This document shows, piece after piece, positions 1 through 15,100 of a stretch of DNA of 64,000 nt (position 1 is its first letter; every line of letters starts with the position of its first letter). The stretch is from NCBI RefSeq assembly GCF_001660815.1, contig NZ_LYMI01000045.1, positions 62,001 to 126,000 of the forward strand, read 5' to 3'. Source of the DNA: Xanthomonas nasturtii (GTDB taxonomy: Bacteria > Pseudomonadota > Gammaproteobacteria > Xanthomonadales > Xanthomonadaceae). Below the pieces are notes generated by a model. That model worked only from the letters and a program-made list of their open reading frames with translations. It was not told the origin of the DNA and did not search any database. A program made the translations under genes and the position numbers.

Positions 1-3804
<3,804 letters not shown>

Positions 3805-3823
3805 GAGCCGGGACCGGCGACAG

Positions 3824-3885
3824 GGGACCGGGGACCCCGGAGGGACAGGAGCCAAGCGCTCTTGATCTTCGGGGTCCCCGGTCCC
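3824..3885. repeat. 16-bp inverted repeat in the rpoB-rpoC spacer
   Basis: The spacer contains two perfect 16-base arms, 3824-3839 and 3870-3885, separated by 30 bases. Shorter copies of the same GGGACCGG / CCGGTCCC words flank them (about 3808-3816 and 3890-3900). The transcript could fold into a very stable hairpin between the two subunit genes. No T-run follows, so it does not look like an ordinary intrinsic terminator. GC-rich short repeats of this kind are common between genes in Xanthomonas; a role in RNA processing or in rpoB/rpoC balance is only inference. Confidence 0.8.
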
Positions 3886-3958
3886 GGATCCCCGGTCCCG
3901 AACAGATCTCTGCGCGTTCCATCTCAGATACGAAATTCCTCCGACCCGGAGATATCCA

Positions 3959-6900
3959 ATGAAAGACCTGCTCAACCTCTTCAATCAACAGCGCCAGACG
4001 CTGGATTTCGACGCGATCAAGATCGCGCTGGCCTCGCCTGACCTGATCCGTTCGTGGTCCTACGGCGAAGTGAAGAAGCCCGAAACCATCAACTACCGCA
4101 CCTTCAAACCCGAGCGTGACGGCCTGTTCTGCGCCGCCATCTTCGGACCGATCAAGGATTACGAGTGCCTGTGCGGCAAGTACAAGCGCATGAAGCACCG
4201 TGGTGTGGTCTGCGAAAAGTGCGGCACCGAAGTCACCCTGGCCAAGGTGCGCCGCGAGCGCATGGGGCACATCGACCTGGCCTCGCCGGTCGCGCACATC
4301 TGGTTCCTCAAGTCGCTGCCCTCGCGCATCGGTTTGATGCTGGACATGACCCTGCGTGACATCGAGCGCGTGCTGTACTTCGAAGCCTACGTCGTCACCG
4401 AGCCGGGCCTGACCCCGCTTGAGCGCCGCCAGCTGCTGACCGAAGAGCAGTACCTCACCGCACGTCAGGAGTACAACGACGACTTCGACGCCGCCATGGG
4501 CGCCGAGGCCGTGTACGAACTGCTGCGCACGATCGACCTGCAGTCGGAAATGACCCGTCTGCGCGAGGAAATCGCCAGTACCGGTTCGGAAACCAAGCTC
4601 AAGCGACTGACCAAGCGCATCAAGCTGATCGAAGCCTTCCTGGAATCGGGTAACCGTCCGGAATGGATGGTCATGACGGTGCTTCCCGTGCTGCCGCCGG
4701 ATCTGCGTCCGCTGGTGCCGCTGGATGGCGGCCGCTTCGCGACCTCGGATCTGAACGATCTGTATCGCCGCGTGATCAACCGCAACAACCGTCTGCGTCG
4801 CCTGCTGGAGCTCAATGCGCCGGACATCATCGTGCGCAACGAAAAGCGCATGCTGCAGGAATCGGTGGATGCGCTGCTGGACAACGGCCGTCGCGGCCGT
4901 GCCATCACCGGCACCAACAAGCGTCCGCTGAAGTCGCTGGCCGACATGATCAAGGGCAAGCAGGGCCGGTTCCGTCAGAACCTGCTCGGCAAGCGCGTGG
5001 ACTACTCCGGCCGTTCGGTCATCACCGTCGGTCCGTACCTCAAGCTGCACCAGTGCGGCCTGCCGAAGAAGATGGCGCTGGAGCTGTTCAAGCCGTTCGT
5101 GTTCGCCAAGCTGCAGCGTCGTGGCCTGGCCACCACCATCAAGGCCGCCAAGAAGCTGGTCGAGCGCGAAGAAGCCGAAGTCTGGGACATCCTGGAAGAA
5201 GTGATCCGCGAGCATCCGGTGCTGTTGAACCGCGCACCGACCCTGCACCGTCTGGGCATCCAGGCGTTCGAGCCGGTGTTGATCGAAGGCAAGGCCATCC
5301 AGCTGCATCCGCTGGTGTGTACCGCGTTCAACGCCGACTTCGACGGTGACCAGATGGCCGTCCACGTGCCGCTCTCGCTGGAAGCCCAGCTGGAAGCGCG
5401 TGCGCTGATGATGTCCACCAACAACATCCTGTCGCCGGCCAACGGCGAGCCGATCATCGTGCCGTCGCAGGACGTCGTGTTGGGCCTGTATTACATGAGC
5501 CGCGCCCTGGAGAACAAGAAGGGCGAGGGCATGGTGTTCGCCAACACCAGCGAAGTGAAGCGCGCCTACGACAACCGCGTGGTGGAACTGCACGCCAAGG
5601 TCAAGGTCCGTATCACCCAGGTGGACGTGGACGCGGTCGATGGAAAGCGCACCAGCGGTACCTCGATCGTGGACACCACGGTCGGTCGTGCGCTGCTGAG
5701 CGAGATCCTGCCCGAAGGCCTGCCGTTCCAGCTGGCCAACACCGAGATGACCAAGAAGAACATCTCGCGTCTGATCAACTCCAGCTACCGTCTGCTGGGC
5801 TTGAAGGACACCGTCGTGTTCGCCGACAAGCTGATGTACACCGGCTATGCCTACGCCACCCGCGCAGGCGTGTCGATCGGCATCGACGACATGCTGATCC
5901 CGGACGAGAAGAAGGGCATCCTCACCGAGGCAGAAGCCGAAGTGCTGGAAATCCAGGAGCAGTACCAGTCGGGTCTGGTCACCGCCGGCGAGCGCTACAA
6001 CAAGGTCGTGGACATCTGGTCGCGTACCAGCGAGCGCATCGCCAAGGCGATGATGGACACCATCGGTACCGAAAAGGTCGAGAACGCCAAGGGTGAGACC
6101 ATCGACCAGAAGTCGATGAACTCGCTGTACATCATGGCCGACTCCGGTGCCCGTGGTAGCCAGGCGCAGATCCGTCAGCTGGCCGGTATGCGCGGCCTGA
6201 TGGCGCGTCCGGACGGCTCGATCATCGAGACGCCCATCAAGGCGAACTTCCGCGAAGGCCTGAACGTGCAGGAGTACTTCAACTCCACTCACGGCGCGCG
6301 TAAGGGTCTGGCCGATACCGCGCTGAAGACCGCGAACTCGGGTTACCTGACCCGTCGTCTGGTCGACGTTGCGCAGGACGTGGTGATCACCGAAGTCGAT
6401 TGCGGCACCACCGAAGGGTTGATCATGACCCCGATCGTGGAAGGCGGCGACGTGGTGGAGCCGTTGAAGGAGCGCGTGCTGGGCCGTGTGGTGGCCGAGG
6501 ACGTGTACCTGCCGGGCAACGACGAAGAACCGATCGTCACCCGCAACACGCTGCTCGACGAAGCCTGGGTTGCCAAGCTGGAAGACGCCAGCGTGCAGTC
6601 GGTGAAGGTGCGTTCGACGATTAGCTGCGAATCCTCGTTCGGCGTGTGCGCACGCTGCTACGGTCGCGATCTTGCACGTGGTCACCAGGTCAACATCGGC
6701 GAAGCGGTTGGCGTCATCGCTGCACAGTCGATCGGTGAGCCGGGTACCCAGCTGACCATGCGTACGTTCCACATCGGTGGCGCGGCATCGCGTGCGGCTG
6801 CGATCGACAACATCACCGTCAAGACCACCGGTTCGGTGAAGTTCAACAACCTCAAGTCGGTGGCGCATGCCAGCGGCGCGTTGGTTGCGGTCTCTCGTTC

Positions 6901-8176
6901 GGGTGAACTGTCCGTGCTCGACGGCCATGGCCGCGAGCGCGAGCGCTACAAGCTGCCGTACGGCGCCACCATCACCGCCAAAGACGGCGATGCGGTCAAG
7001 GCCGGGCAGGGTGTGGCGAACTGGGATCCGCATAACCACCCGATCGTGTCGGAAGTGGCCGGTTTCATCCGCTTCATCGACTTCGTCGACGGCGTCACCG
7101 TCATCGAGAAGACCGACGAACTGACCGGTCTGGCCTCGCGCGAAATCACCGACCCGAAGCGTCGCGGTGCGCATGCCAAGGAACTGCGCCCGATCGTGCG
7201 CATCGTCGACGGCAAGGGCAACGACCTGACCATCCCGAATACGGATCTGCCGGCCCAGTACCTGCTGCCGCCGCGCTCCATCGTCAACCTGCAGGACGGT
7301 GCTGCCGTCGGCGTGGGCGACGTGGTGGCGAAGATTCCGCAGGAGGCGTCCAAGACCCGCGACATCACCGGTGGTCTGCCGCGCGTTGCCGACCTGTTCG
7401 AAGCGCGCAAGCCGAAGGATCCGGCGATCCTGGCCGAGCGCTCGGGCATCATCAGCTTCGGTAAGGACACCAAGGGCAAGCAGCGCCTGATCATCAAGGA
7501 CACCGATGGTTCGGAACACGAAGAGCTGATCCCCAAGTACCGCCAGATCATCGTGTTCGAAGGCGAGCATGTGACCAAGGGCGAGACCGTGGTGGACGGC
7601 GAGCCGAGCCCGCAGGACATCCTGCGTCTGCTGGGTGTCGAGCCGCTGGCCGCGTATCTGGTCAAGGAAATCCAGGACGTATATCGCCTGCAGGGCGTGA
7701 AGATCAACGACAAGCACATCGAGGTGATCACCCGTCAGATGCTGCGTAAGGTCGAGATCGTCGATCAGGGCACCAGCAAGTTCCTCAACGGCGAGCAGGT
7801 CGAGCGTCAGCGCGTCATCGAGGAAAATGCCCGCCTGATCAAGCGCAACGAACTGCCTGCCAAGTACGATCCGGTGCTGCTGGGTATCACCAAGGCGTCG
7901 CTTGCCACCGAGTCGTTCATCTCGGCGGCATCGTTCCAGGAGACCACTCGCGTGTTGACCGAGGCTGCCGTGCGCGGTACCCGCGACAACCTGCGCGGTC
8001 TGAAGGAAAATGTGATTGTGGGTCGCCTGATCCCGGCCGGTACCGGTCTGGCGTACCACGCCGGACGTCGCAAATCTTCGGGTCTGACCGACTCGGAAAT
8101 GGAAACGCTGTCGGGTAAGCCGACAGTCGCCGAACCGGTCGCAGCTGTGGCCGACGCTGGCGCGGATGAGGAGTAA
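3959..8176 (+). CDS. rpoC: RNA polymerase beta' subunit
   Basis: Largest core RNA polymerase subunit, 1405 residues, carrying the catalytic magnesium site and the clamp. The N-terminal zinc site is visible as Cys70, Cys72, Cys85 and Cys88. The catalytic NADFDGD motif is at residues 458-464, the same numbering as in E. coli. A second cysteine cluster ([15 protein letters not shown]) lies at about 6627-6670. The ATG follows a GGAGATAT ribosome-binding sequence. The gene lies in the rpoB transcription unit and is followed by an intrinsic terminator and then the rpsL promoter. Length and motifs agree with the family throughout; no interruption was seen. Confidence 0.98.
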   Translation: MKDLLNLFNQQRQTLDFDAIKIALASPDLIRSWSYGEVKKPETINYRTFKPERDGLFCAAIFGPIKDYECLCGKYKRMKHRGVVCEKCGTEVTLAKVRRERMGHIDLASPVAHIWFLKSLPSRIGLMLDMTLRDIERVLYFEAYVVTEPGLTPLERRQLLTEEQYLTARQEYNDDFDAAMGAEAVYELLRTIDLQSEMTRLREEIASTGSETKLKRLTKRIKLIEAFLESGNRPEWMVMTVLPVLPPDLRPLVPLDGGRFATSDLNDLYRRVINRNNRLRRLLELNAPDIIVRNEKRMLQESVDALLDNGRRGRAITGTNKRPLKSLADMIKGKQGRFRQNLLGKRVDYSGRSVITVGPYLKLHQCGLPKKMALELFKPFVFAKLQRRGLATTIKAAKKLVEREEAEVWDILEEVIREHPVLLNRAPTLHRLGIQAFEPVLIEGKAIQLHPLVCTAFNADFDGDQMAVHVPLSLEAQLEARALMMSTNNILSPANGEPIIVPSQDVVLGLYYMSRALENKKGEGMVFANTSEVKRAYDNRVVELHAKVKVRITQVDVDAVDGKRTSGTSIVDTTVGRALLSEILPEGLPFQLANTEMTKKNISRLINSSYRLLGLKDTVVFADKLMYTGYAYATRAGVSIGIDDMLIPDEKKGILTEAEAEVLEIQEQYQSGLVTAGERYNKVVDIWSRTSERIAKAMMDTIGTEKVENAKGETIDQKSMNSLYIMADSGARGSQAQIRQLAGMRGLMARPDGSIIETPIKANFREGLNVQEYFNSTHGARKGLADTALKTANSGYLTRRLVDVAQDVVITEVDCGTTEGLIMTPIVEGGDVVEPLKERVLGRVVAEDVYLPGNDEEPIVTRNTLLDEAWVAKLEDASVQSVKVRSTISCESSFGVCARCYGRDLARGHQVNIGEAVGVIAAQSIGEPGTQLTMRTFHIGGAASRAAAIDNITVKTTGSVKFNNLKSVAHASGALVAVSRSGELSVLDGHGRERERYKLPYGATITAKDGDAVKAGQGVANWDPHNHPIVSEVAGFIRFIDFVDGVTVIEKTDELTGLASREITDPKRRGAHAKELRPIVRIVDGKGNDLTIPNTDLPAQYLLPPRSIVNLQDGAAVGVGDVVAKIPQEASKTRDITGGLPRVADLFEARKPKDPAILAERSGIISFGKDTKGKQRLIIKDTDGSEHEELIPKYRQIIVFEGEHVTKGETVVDGEPSPQDILRLLGVEPLAAYLVKEIQDVYRLQGVKINDKHIEVITRQMLRKVEIVDQGTSKFLNGEQVERQRVIEENARLIKRNELPAKYDPVLLGITKASLATESFISAASFQETTRVLTEAAVRGTRDNLRGLKENVIVGRLIPAGTGLAYHAGRRKSSGLTDSEMETLSGKPTVAEPVAAVADAGADEE

Positions 8177-8216
8177 GCGCTCCGACGGCGGTCGCAAGGC
8201 CGCCGTAAGCCAAGCG

Positions 8217-8244
8217 AAAAGGAGGGCAGGAGGCCCTCCGTTTT
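8217..8244 (+). terminator. Intrinsic terminator after rpoC
   Basis: AAAA followed by a 7-bp stem (GGAGGGC at 8221-8227 with GCCCTCC at 8233-8239), a five-base loop and GTTTT. A second GC stem (ACGGCGG with CCGCCGT) lies just upstream, around 8185-8206. It sits between the rpoC stop and the rpsL promoter, so it probably ends the rpoBC transcript, perhaps incompletely because the T-run is short. Confidence 0.7.
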
Positions 8245-8284
8245 CCGGCCTTTGGATGGGCCAGCAGGTTCAGATTCCGTGAAG

Positions 8285-8314
8285 TTGACGGAGTTTCGTC
8301 CTGCCAGCTATACT
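8285..8314 (+). promoter_or_regulatory. Sigma-70-type promoter of the str operon
   Basis: TTGACG (8285-8290), 18-base spacer and TATACT (8309-8314), close to the sigma-70 consensus. It lies between the rpoC terminator and rpsL. The predicted start of transcription near 8321 would put a stem-loop almost at the 5' end of the mRNA, an arrangement that is repeated at the rpsJ promoter. Confidence 0.75.
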
Positions 8315-8324
8315 TCTCTGTCTC

Positions 8325-8346
8325 GGTGGGCCGGTCACGGCCTGCC
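8325..8346 (+). promoter_or_regulatory. 5' leader stem-loop of the rpsL operon
   Basis: GGTGGGCCG (8325-8333) can pair with CGGCCTGCC (8338-8346), nine pairs including two G-U, around a GTCA loop, followed by TTTGTTTT. It starts 10 bases after the -10 box, so it would form at about +4 of the mRNA. The rpsJ leader has a matching element at the same distance. It may act as a 5' stabiliser or an attenuator; the function is inferred. Confidence 0.55.
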
Positions 8347-8395
8347 TTTGTTTTCGTGTAGGCCGCCTCGGCCTCTCAATCAGAAGAATCAACTG

Positions 8396-8770
8396 ATGAC
8401 GACGATCAATCAGCTGGTCCGCAAGCCTCGGCAAGCGACCACCTACAAGAGTGCCTCCCCGGCACTGGACAAGTGTCCGCAGCGCCGTGGCGTCTGCACA
8501 CGCGTCTATACCACCACCCCGAAGAAGCCGAACTCGGCCCTGCGTAAAGTCGCCAAGGTGCGTCTGACGAACCAGGAAGAGGTCATCAGCTACATCGGTG
8601 GTGAAGGCCACAACCTGCAGGAGCACTCCGTGGTCCTGATTCGCGGTGGCCGCGTCAAGGATCTTCCCGGTGTGCGTTATCACACCGTCCGTGGTTCGCT
8701 GGACGCCGCCGGCGTCGCAAAGCGCCGTCAAGGTCGTTCCAAGTACGGCGCCAAGCGCCCGAAGAGCTAA
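8396..8770 (+). CDS. rpsL: 30S ribosomal protein S12
   Basis: S12 of the small-subunit decoding centre, 124 residues. The ATG at 8396 is chosen because the family begins [10 protein letters not shown]; the frame extends upstream but that part is not conserved. Lys43 (in [10 protein letters not shown]) and Lys88 (in GGRVKDLPG) are the wild-type residues whose change gives streptomycin resistance, so the allele looks sensitive. It is first in the rpsL-rpsG-fusA-tuf operon, downstream of its own promoter and a 5' stem-loop, with rpsG starting 12 bases after its stop. Confidence 0.97.
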
Positions 8771-8782
8771 GGAAATACTCAA

Positions 8783-9250
8783 ATGTCCCGTAAAGGTTCT
8801 ACTCCGCAGCGCACCGTCCTGCCAGATCCAAAGCATGGCAGCGAAACCATTGCCCGCTTCATCAATATGGTGATGCAAAGTGGCAAGAAGTCGGTTGCTG
8901 AGAAAATTGTCTATGGCGCAATGGACGTCATTGGCGAAAAGAATCCGAATGCCGTCGAGCTGGTGCAGAAAGCACTGGACAACGTGGCCCCGGCTGTCGA
9001 AGTTAAATCGCGTCGCGTTGGTGGTGCTACCTATCAGGTGCCCGTCGAAGTGCGCTCATCCCGTCGCATGGCGCTGGCAATGCGCTGGTTGATCGATTCC
9101 GCGCGCAAGCGTGGTGAGAACACCATGCCGCGCAAGCTGGCTGCAGAACTGCTGGACGCCTCGGAAAGCCGTGGCGGCGCGATCAAGAAGCGCGAAGAGA
9201 CCCACCGTATGGCGGAGGCGAACAAGGCGTTCGCACATTACCGCTGGTGA
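8783..9250 (+). CDS. rpsG: 30S ribosomal protein S7
   Basis: S7, 155 residues, the primary 16S rRNA-binding protein that nucleates the small-subunit head. It has the usual start MSRKG and the conserved [17 protein letters not shown] block. The AAGGAA ribosome-binding site is 8 bases before the ATG. It is the second gene of the str operon; in E. coli S7 represses its own operon. The 137-base spacer to fusA holds two neat hairpins, unlike the more compact E. coli arrangement. Confidence 0.97.
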   Translation: MSRKGSTPQRTVLPDPKHGSETIARFINMVMQSGKKSVAEKIVYGAMDVIGEKNPNAVELVQKALDNVAPAVEVKSRRVGGATYQVPVEVRSSRRMALAMRWLIDSARKRGENTMPRKLAAELLDASESRGGAIKKREETHRMAEANKAFAHYRW

Positions 9251-9299
9251 CCTCGTGGGCCTTGGTAACGGGGCCCTTCAGCACCATATGAGTGCTGTT

Positions 9300-9348
9300 T
9301 GCGACGCATCTTGCGTCGCATCAAATCCGAAGGCCGCCGAAAGGCGGC
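9300..9348 (+). promoter_or_regulatory. Two hairpins in the rpsG-fusA spacer
   Basis: The first is a perfect 9-bp stem, TGCGACGCA (9300-9308) with TGCGTCGCA (9312-9320), on a three-base loop. The second is GCCGCC (9333-9338) with GGCGGC (9343-9348), closed by a GAAA tetraloop of the stable GNRA type. They lie 40-90 bases before the fusA start. They could mark a processing site or control fusA translation; no T-run suggests termination. Confidence 0.6.
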
Positions 9349-9387
9349 GTTCGGCCATCCGAATTCCAAGAAATTGAGAGGCTCCCC

Positions 9388-11505
9388 GTGGCCCGCACCA
9401 CCCCTATCGAGCGTTACCGCAACTTCGGCATCATGGCCCACATCGATGCCGGCAAGACCACCACTTCCGAGCGCATCCTGTTCTACACCGGTGTGAGTCA
9501 CAAGATCGGCGAAGTCCATGACGGCGCTGCAGTGATGGACTGGATGGAGCAGGAGCAGGAGCGTGGTATCACCATCACCTCCGCTGCGACCACTGCGTTC
9601 TGGTCGGGCATGGACAAGTCCATGCAGCAGTATCGCTTCAACATCATCGACACCCCCGGGCACGTCGACTTCACCATCGAAGTGGAGCGCTCCTTGCGCG
9701 TGCTCGACGGTGCGGTGTTCGTGCTGTGTGCCGTCGGTGGCGTGCAGCCGCAGTCCGAGACCGTGTGGCGTCAGGCCAACAAGTATTCCGTGCCGCGCAT
9801 GGCCTTCGTCAACAAGATGGACCGTACCGGTGCCAACTTCGACAAGGTCGTTGAGCAGCTGAAGGCCCGTCTGGGTGCGTATGCCGTGCCGATGCAGGTG
9901 CCGATCGGTGCCGAAGATGGCTTCGAGGGCGTGGTCGACCTGCTGAAGATGAAGGCGATCCATTGGGATACCGCGTCGCAGGGCACCACCTTCGAATACC
10001 GCGATATCCCGGCCGATCTGGTCGAGATCGCGACCGAGGCACGTTCGTTCATGGTGGAAGCGGCTGCTGAAGCCAGCGAAGACCTGATGGACAAGTACCT
10101 CAACGAAGGCGACCTGAGCGAAGAAGAGATCATCGCCGGTCTGCGCGAGCGCACCCTGAAGGTCGAAATCGTGCCGGTGTTCTGTGGCTCGGCGTTCAAG
10201 AACAAGGGTGTGCAGGCCATGCTTGACGGCGTCGTGCACCTGTTGCCGTCGCCGGCCGACCGTCCGCCGGTTGCAGGTATCGACGAAGACGAGAAGGAAG
10301 ACACGCGCGCGGCGAGCGATACGGCGCCGTTCTCGGCGTTGGCGTTCAAGATCATGACCGACCCGTTCGTGGGCTCGTTGACGTTCTTCCGCGTCTATTC
10401 GGGCACGCTGAACTCCGGCGACCAGGTCTATAACCCGGTCAAGTCGAAGAAAGAGCGCGTGGGCCGCATCCTGCAGATGCATTCCAACAATCGCGAAGAG
10501 ATCAAGGAAGTGCGCGCTGGTGACATCGCCGCTGCCGTGGGTCTGAAGGATGTCACCACCGGCGACACGCTGTGTGCGCAGGACAAGATCATCACCCTGG
10601 AACGCATGGTGTTCCCGGAGCCGGTGATCTCGATGGCGGTGGAGCCGAAGACCAAGTCGGACCAGGAAAAGATGGGCATGGCCCTGGGCCGTCTGGCGCA
10701 GGAAGATCCCTCGTTCCGCGTCAAGACCGACGAAGAATCCGGCCAGACCATCATCTCGGGTATGGGCGAGTTGCACCTGGACATCATCGTCGACCGCATG
10801 CGTCGCGAGTTCAATGTCGAGGCCAACGTCGGCAAGCCGCAGGTGGCCTACCGCGAAACGATCCGCAAGTCCGACGTCAAGTCCGACTACAAGCACGCCA
10901 AGCAGTCCGGTGGTAAGGGTCAGTACGGTCACGTGGTGATCGAGCTGTCGCCGATGACCGAGGAAGAGCGCAAGAGTGACAACGTCAAGGACGATTTCCT
11001 GTTCGTCAACGACATCACCGGCGGCATTATCCCGAAGGAATTCATCCCCTCGGTCGAAAAGGGTCTGCGCGAGACGATCACCAGTGGTCCGATCGCCGGC
11101 TTCCCGGTGGTGGGCGTCAAGGTCAAGCTGGTGTTCGGCTCGTACCATGACGTCGACTCCTCGGAAATGGCGTTCAAGCTGGCCGCATCGATGGCGTTCA
11201 AGCAGGGCTTCGCAAAAGCCAGCCCGGTGTTGCTGGAGCCGATCATGAAAGTCGAAATCGTCAGTCCGGAGGATTACCTGGGTGACGTGATGGGCGACGT
11301 GAGCCGCCGTCGTGGCGTGTTGCAGGGTCAGGACGACAGCCCGTCGGGCAAGATCATCAATGCGATGATTCCGCTGGGTGAGATGTTCGGTTACGCGACG
11401 TCGCTGCGCTCGATGAGCCAGGGTCGTGCGACGTTCTCGATGGAATTCGACCATTACGAAGAGGCGCCGGCCAACATCGCCGACGCCGTCACCAAGAAGG
11501 GCTGA
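9388..11505 (+). CDS. fusA: Translation elongation factor G
   Basis: GTPase that drives tRNA-mRNA translocation on the ribosome, 705 residues. A GTG start at 9388 is chosen because the family begins [11 protein letters not shown]; in-frame codons upstream encode nothing conserved. The P-loop AHIDAGKT is at residues 17-24, with DTPGH and NKMD motifs following, so the GTPase domain is complete. The C-terminal domains match EF-G up to the [14 protein letters not shown] segment. It is the third gene of the str operon, 49 bases before tuf. The weak start codon and weak ribosome-binding site suggest that translation depends partly on the upstream hairpin-containing spacer. Confidence 0.97.
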   Translation: MARTTPIERYRNFGIMAHIDAGKTTTSERILFYTGVSHKIGEVHDGAAVMDWMEQEQERGITITSAATTAFWSGMDKSMQQYRFNIIDTPGHVDFTIEVERSLRVLDGAVFVLCAVGGVQPQSETVWRQANKYSVPRMAFVNKMDRTGANFDKVVEQLKARLGAYAVPMQVPIGAEDGFEGVVDLLKMKAIHWDTASQGTTFEYRDIPADLVEIATEARSFMVEAAAEASEDLMDKYLNEGDLSEEEIIAGLRERTLKVEIVPVFCGSAFKNKGVQAMLDGVVHLLPSPADRPPVAGIDEDEKEDTRAASDTAPFSALAFKIMTDPFVGSLTFFRVYSGTLNSGDQVYNPVKSKKERVGRILQMHSNNREEIKEVRAGDIAAAVGLKDVTTGDTLCAQDKIITLERMVFPEPVISMAVEPKTKSDQEKMGMALGRLAQEDPSFRVKTDEESGQTIISGMGELHLDIIVDRMRREFNVEANVGKPQVAYRETIRKSDVKSDYKHAKQSGGKGQYGHVVIELSPMTEEERKSDNVKDDFLFVNDITGGIIPKEFIPSVEKGLRETITSGPIAGFPVVGVKVKLVFGSYHDVDSSEMAFKLAASMAFKQGFAKASPVLLEPIMKVEIVSPEDYLGDVMGDVSRRRGVLQGQDDSPSGKIINAMIPLGEMFGYATSLRSMSQGRATFSMEFDHYEEAPANIADAVTKKG

Positions 11506-11554
11506 GTTCGCTCAGCCGCTTCAAACAAGATTTTTCAATTAGAGGTTGTGATTC

Positions 11555-12745
<1,191 letters not shown>

Positions 12746-12786
12746 GACCCGCCTGCAGTCCGGCAACCTGGGTTGCCGGCGCAGCC

Positions 12787-12816
12787 AAAAGGGTCGGCGC
12801 AAGCCGGCCCTTTTTT
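12787..12816 (+). terminator. Intrinsic terminator after tuf
   Basis: AAAA, then GGGTCGGC (12791-12798), GCAA loop, GCCGGCCC (12803-12810) and six T. The stem has eight pairs, one of them G-U. A second hairpin, CCGGCAACC with GGTTGCCGG (about 12760-12778), precedes it. This ends the str operon before the S10 operon promoters. Confidence 0.85.
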
Positions 12817-12864
12817 GTAAGCGGAAATGCTGCTGGCGCCTGCCGCCTTTTTTGTTCTGGCTGC

Positions 12865-12893
12865 TTGCGAGGACGAAAATCCCTCGCTATAAT
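12865..12893 (+). promoter_or_regulatory. Upstream promoter P1 of the S10 operon
   Basis: TTGCGA (12865-12870), 17-base spacer and a perfect TATAAT (12888-12893). It lies just after the tuf terminator and about 310 bases before rpsJ. No gene lies between it and the second promoter, so it most likely also drives the S10 operon with a long leader. A small RNA starting here cannot be excluded. Confidence 0.65.
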
Positions 12894-13013
12894 GCGCGGC
12901 TCGATGTCCCTGGGTAGGGCGCCGAGTTACAGCGAAAAGAACGGCAGGACGCCGCTCGTGTTCGCCAGACCGGGAAGGTCGCGTTGCGTGGAGCACTCAA
13001 CAACCACGTGTTG

Positions 13014-13042
13014 TTGACGATGCTCTGGTTGCGCACTATACT
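13014..13042 (+). promoter_or_regulatory. Proximal promoter P2 of the S10 operon
   Basis: TTGACG (13014-13019), 17-base spacer and TATACT (13037-13042). Both boxes are the same hexamers as in the rpsL promoter, and the 20 bases that follow the -10 box are also alike (TATACTT, then GTCT, then GGCCGGT). Confidence 0.75.
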
Positions 13043-13052
13043 TTTCCGTCTG

Positions 13053-13076
13053 GGCAGGCCGGTTTACCGGGCTGCC
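13053..13076 (+). promoter_or_regulatory. 5' leader stem-loop of the rpsJ operon
   Basis: GGCAG (13053-13057) pairs with CTGCC (13072-13076) and, inside one mismatch, CCGG (13059-13062) pairs with CCGG (13067-13070) around a TTTA loop; CAGTTTTT follows. It begins 10 bases after the -10 box, exactly as in the rpsL leader. It could be a 5' stabilising stem or an attenuator. Confidence 0.55.
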
Positions 13077-13202
13077 TCAGTTTTTGGGCGGAGGAAATGC
13101 CCTCGCTGACAGGATTACGGCGAATTCATCAACGTCAGGAATATCGGGGCAGGTATCCCAGAGGCCTTGCCCGTCGCTCTTTTAACGAAGGAAGCTTCCG
13201 TC

Positions 13203-13514
13203 ATGTCGGAACAAAAGATCCGGATTCGGTTGAAGGCGTTCGATCATCGTTTGATCGACCGTTCGGCCAGCGAGATCGTCGAAACGGCTAAGCGGACCGG
13301 CGCGCAAGTGCGTGGCCCGATCCCGTTGCCGACCAAGATCGAACGTTACACCATCCTCGTATCCCCGCATGCCGACAAGGATGCGCGTGACCAATACGAA
13401 ACCCGCACGCACAAGCGTGTGCTCGATATCGTCGACCCGAACGACAAGACCGTGGACGCGCTGATGAAGCTCGAACTCGCGGCTGGCGTCGACGTCCAGA
13501 TCAAGCTCACCTGA
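13203..13514 (+). CDS. rpsJ: 30S ribosomal protein S10
   Basis: S10, 103 residues, a small-subunit head protein that also partners NusB in antitermination. The start at 13203 ([15 protein letters not shown]) follows an AAGGAAG ribosome-binding sequence and matches the family; the longer upstream frame is not conserved. It is the first gene of the S10 operon (rpsJ-rplC-rplD-rplW-rplB-rpsS-rplV-rpsC-rplP-rpmC-rpsQ), transcribed from two tandem promoter candidates with a 160-base leader after the nearer one. Confidence 0.97.
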   Translation: MSEQKIRIRLKAFDHRLIDRSASEIVETAKRTGAQVRGPIPLPTKIERYTILVSPHADKDARDQYETRTHKRVLDIVDPNDKTVDALMKLELAAGVDVQIKLT

Positions 13515-13525
13515 GGACTACGACC

Positions 13526-14176
13526 ATGACGAAGAAATATTCGTTGGGCTTCGTGGGCCGCAAGGCTGGTATGAGCCGCGTCTTCACTGAAGACGGCCGC
13601 TCGGTACCGGTCACGCTGATCGAAGCAACTCCGAACCGCATCGCGCAGATCAAGACCGTCGAAGTTGACGGCTACAGCGCCGTGCAGATTACCGTTGGCG
13701 CGCGTCGCGCCGCACTGGTCAACAAGCCGGCCGCCGGTCACTTCGCCAAGGCGAAGGTCGAAGCGGGTCGTGGCTTGTGGGAATTCCGCGTTGAAGATGC
13801 GCAGCTCGGCGATTTCGCCGTCGGCGGCGAAATCAAGGCGGACATCTTCGAGGTCGGCCAGAAGGTCGACGTCCAGGGCGTCACCAAGGGTAAGGGTTTC
13901 CAGGGCACCATCAAGCGCTACAACTTCCGTATGGGCGATGCAACTCACGGTAACTCGCTGTCGCATCGCGCGCCGGGTTCGTTGGGTCAGCGCCAGACCC
14001 CGGGTCGCGTTTTCCCGGGCAAGAAGATGTCGGGCCACATGGGCGCCGTGCAGCAAAGCACGCAGAACCTGGAAGTGGTCAAGGTCGACGTCGAGCGTGG
14101 TCTGATTGCTATCCGCGGCGCCGTGCCTGGCGCAGCTGGTGGCGACGTGATCGTCCGTCCGGCGAGCAAGGCATAA
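13526..14176 (+). CDS. rplC: 50S ribosomal protein L3
   Basis: L3, 216 residues, an early-assembly large-subunit protein that reaches toward the peptidyl transferase centre. The typical N-terminal [13 protein letters not shown] and the conserved [18 protein letters not shown] stretch in the central extension are present. The latter includes the GQ pair whose Gln is the methylated residue in E. coli L3. The gene starts 11 bases after rpsJ, and its TAA stop forms part of the rplD initiation region. Confidence 0.97.
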   Translation: MTKKYSLGFVGRKAGMSRVFTEDGRSVPVTLIEATPNRIAQIKTVEVDGYSAVQITVGARRAALVNKPAAGHFAKAKVEAGRGLWEFRVEDAQLGDFAVGGEIKADIFEVGQKVDVQGVTKGKGFQGTIKRYNFRMGDATHGNSLSHRAPGSLGQRQTPGRVFPGKKMSGHMGAVQQSTQNLEVVKVDVERGLIAIRGAVPGAAGGDVIVRPASKA

Positions 14177-14188
14177 GGAGAGATGACG

Positions 14189-14794
14189 ATGGAACTCGTT
14201 ATCACGGGTAGCAACAACAAGGTCTCGGTCTCCGATGCCGTGTTCGGTCGCGAATTCAGCGAAGATCTGGTTCACCAGGTCGTCGTCGCTTATCGCAACG
14301 CCGGTCGCGCTGGTACCAAGGCACAGAAGACGCGTTCGGAAGTTGCGGGCACGACCAAGAAGTCGAAGAAGCAGAAGGGCGGCGGCGCGCGTCATGGCGC
14401 GTTGACGGCTCCGATCTTCGTCGGCGGCGGCGTGACCTTCGCGGCCAAGCCGCGCAGCTTCGAGCAGAAAGTCAACCGCAAGATGTACCGTGCGGCCATC
14501 TGCGCGATCTTCTCTGAGCTTAACCGCCAGGGTCGCCTGATGATCGTCGATGCGTTCGACGTCGAAACCACCAAGACCCAGGGTCTGATCGAGAAGCTCA
14601 AGGGACTGGACGTGGGCAAGCGCCCGCTGATCGTCACCGAAGAAGCCTCCGAGCACCTGTATCTGTCCGCTCGCAATCTGCCGTATGTGCAGGTGCGTGA
14701 TGTGCAGGGTCTGGATCCGGTCGCTCTGGTCGGGGCCGATACGGTCGTGATCACCGCCGATGCGGTCAAGAAGGTCGAGGAGTGGCTGGCATGA
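14189..14794 (+). CDS. rplD: 50S ribosomal protein L4
   Basis: L4, 201 residues, lining the peptide exit tunnel. In E. coli L4 also represses the S10 operon. Two ATGs lie six bases apart (14183 and 14189). The AAGGAG at 14175-14180 is 8 bases from the second and only 2 from the first, so the second, MELVITGSN, is preferred. The 21 bases running from the rplC stop through this start recur exactly at rplV. The tunnel-loop segment with [11 protein letters not shown] and the basic [14 protein letters not shown] region is present. The stop overlaps the rplW start in ATGA. Confidence 0.96.
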
Positions 14795-15090
14795 GCAGCA
14801 ACGAAAAAATCTTCAGCGTGCTGCGTGCTCCGCGAGTCTCCGAAAAGACCGCGCGCCTGCAGGAAATCTCCAACCAGTATGTCTTCGAAGTTTCGAACGA
14901 AGCCACCAAAGCCGATGTAAAGGCCGCGGTCGAGCAGCTGTTCGACGTCAAGGTCAAGGCAGTCAACGTGGTCAACGTCAAGGGCAAGAGCAAGTCCTTC
15001 CGTAACCGTGCTGGCAGCCGTGGCAATTGGCGCAAGGCGTACGTCCGCCTGGTTGATGGTCAGTCCATCGACGTAACGGCCAAGGCCTGA
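14791..15090 (+). CDS. rplW: 50S ribosomal protein L23
   Basis: L23, 99 residues, at the tunnel exit where trigger factor and SRP dock. ATG at 14791 overlaps the rplD stop by four bases, so translation is probably coupled. An in-frame GTG at 14782 lies inside rplD and would add three residues; it is less likely. The N-terminal [15 protein letters not shown] is typical, as is the basic [17 protein letters not shown] loop. Confidence 0.96.
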
Positions 15091-15100
15091 GGTCCATCCC

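Noticed and set aside
12818-13202. Search for a tRNA or other stable RNA gene between tuf and rpsJ
   Set aside because: No cloverleaf could be drawn: no paired acceptor arms and no proper T-loop were seen; promoter elements explain the region better.
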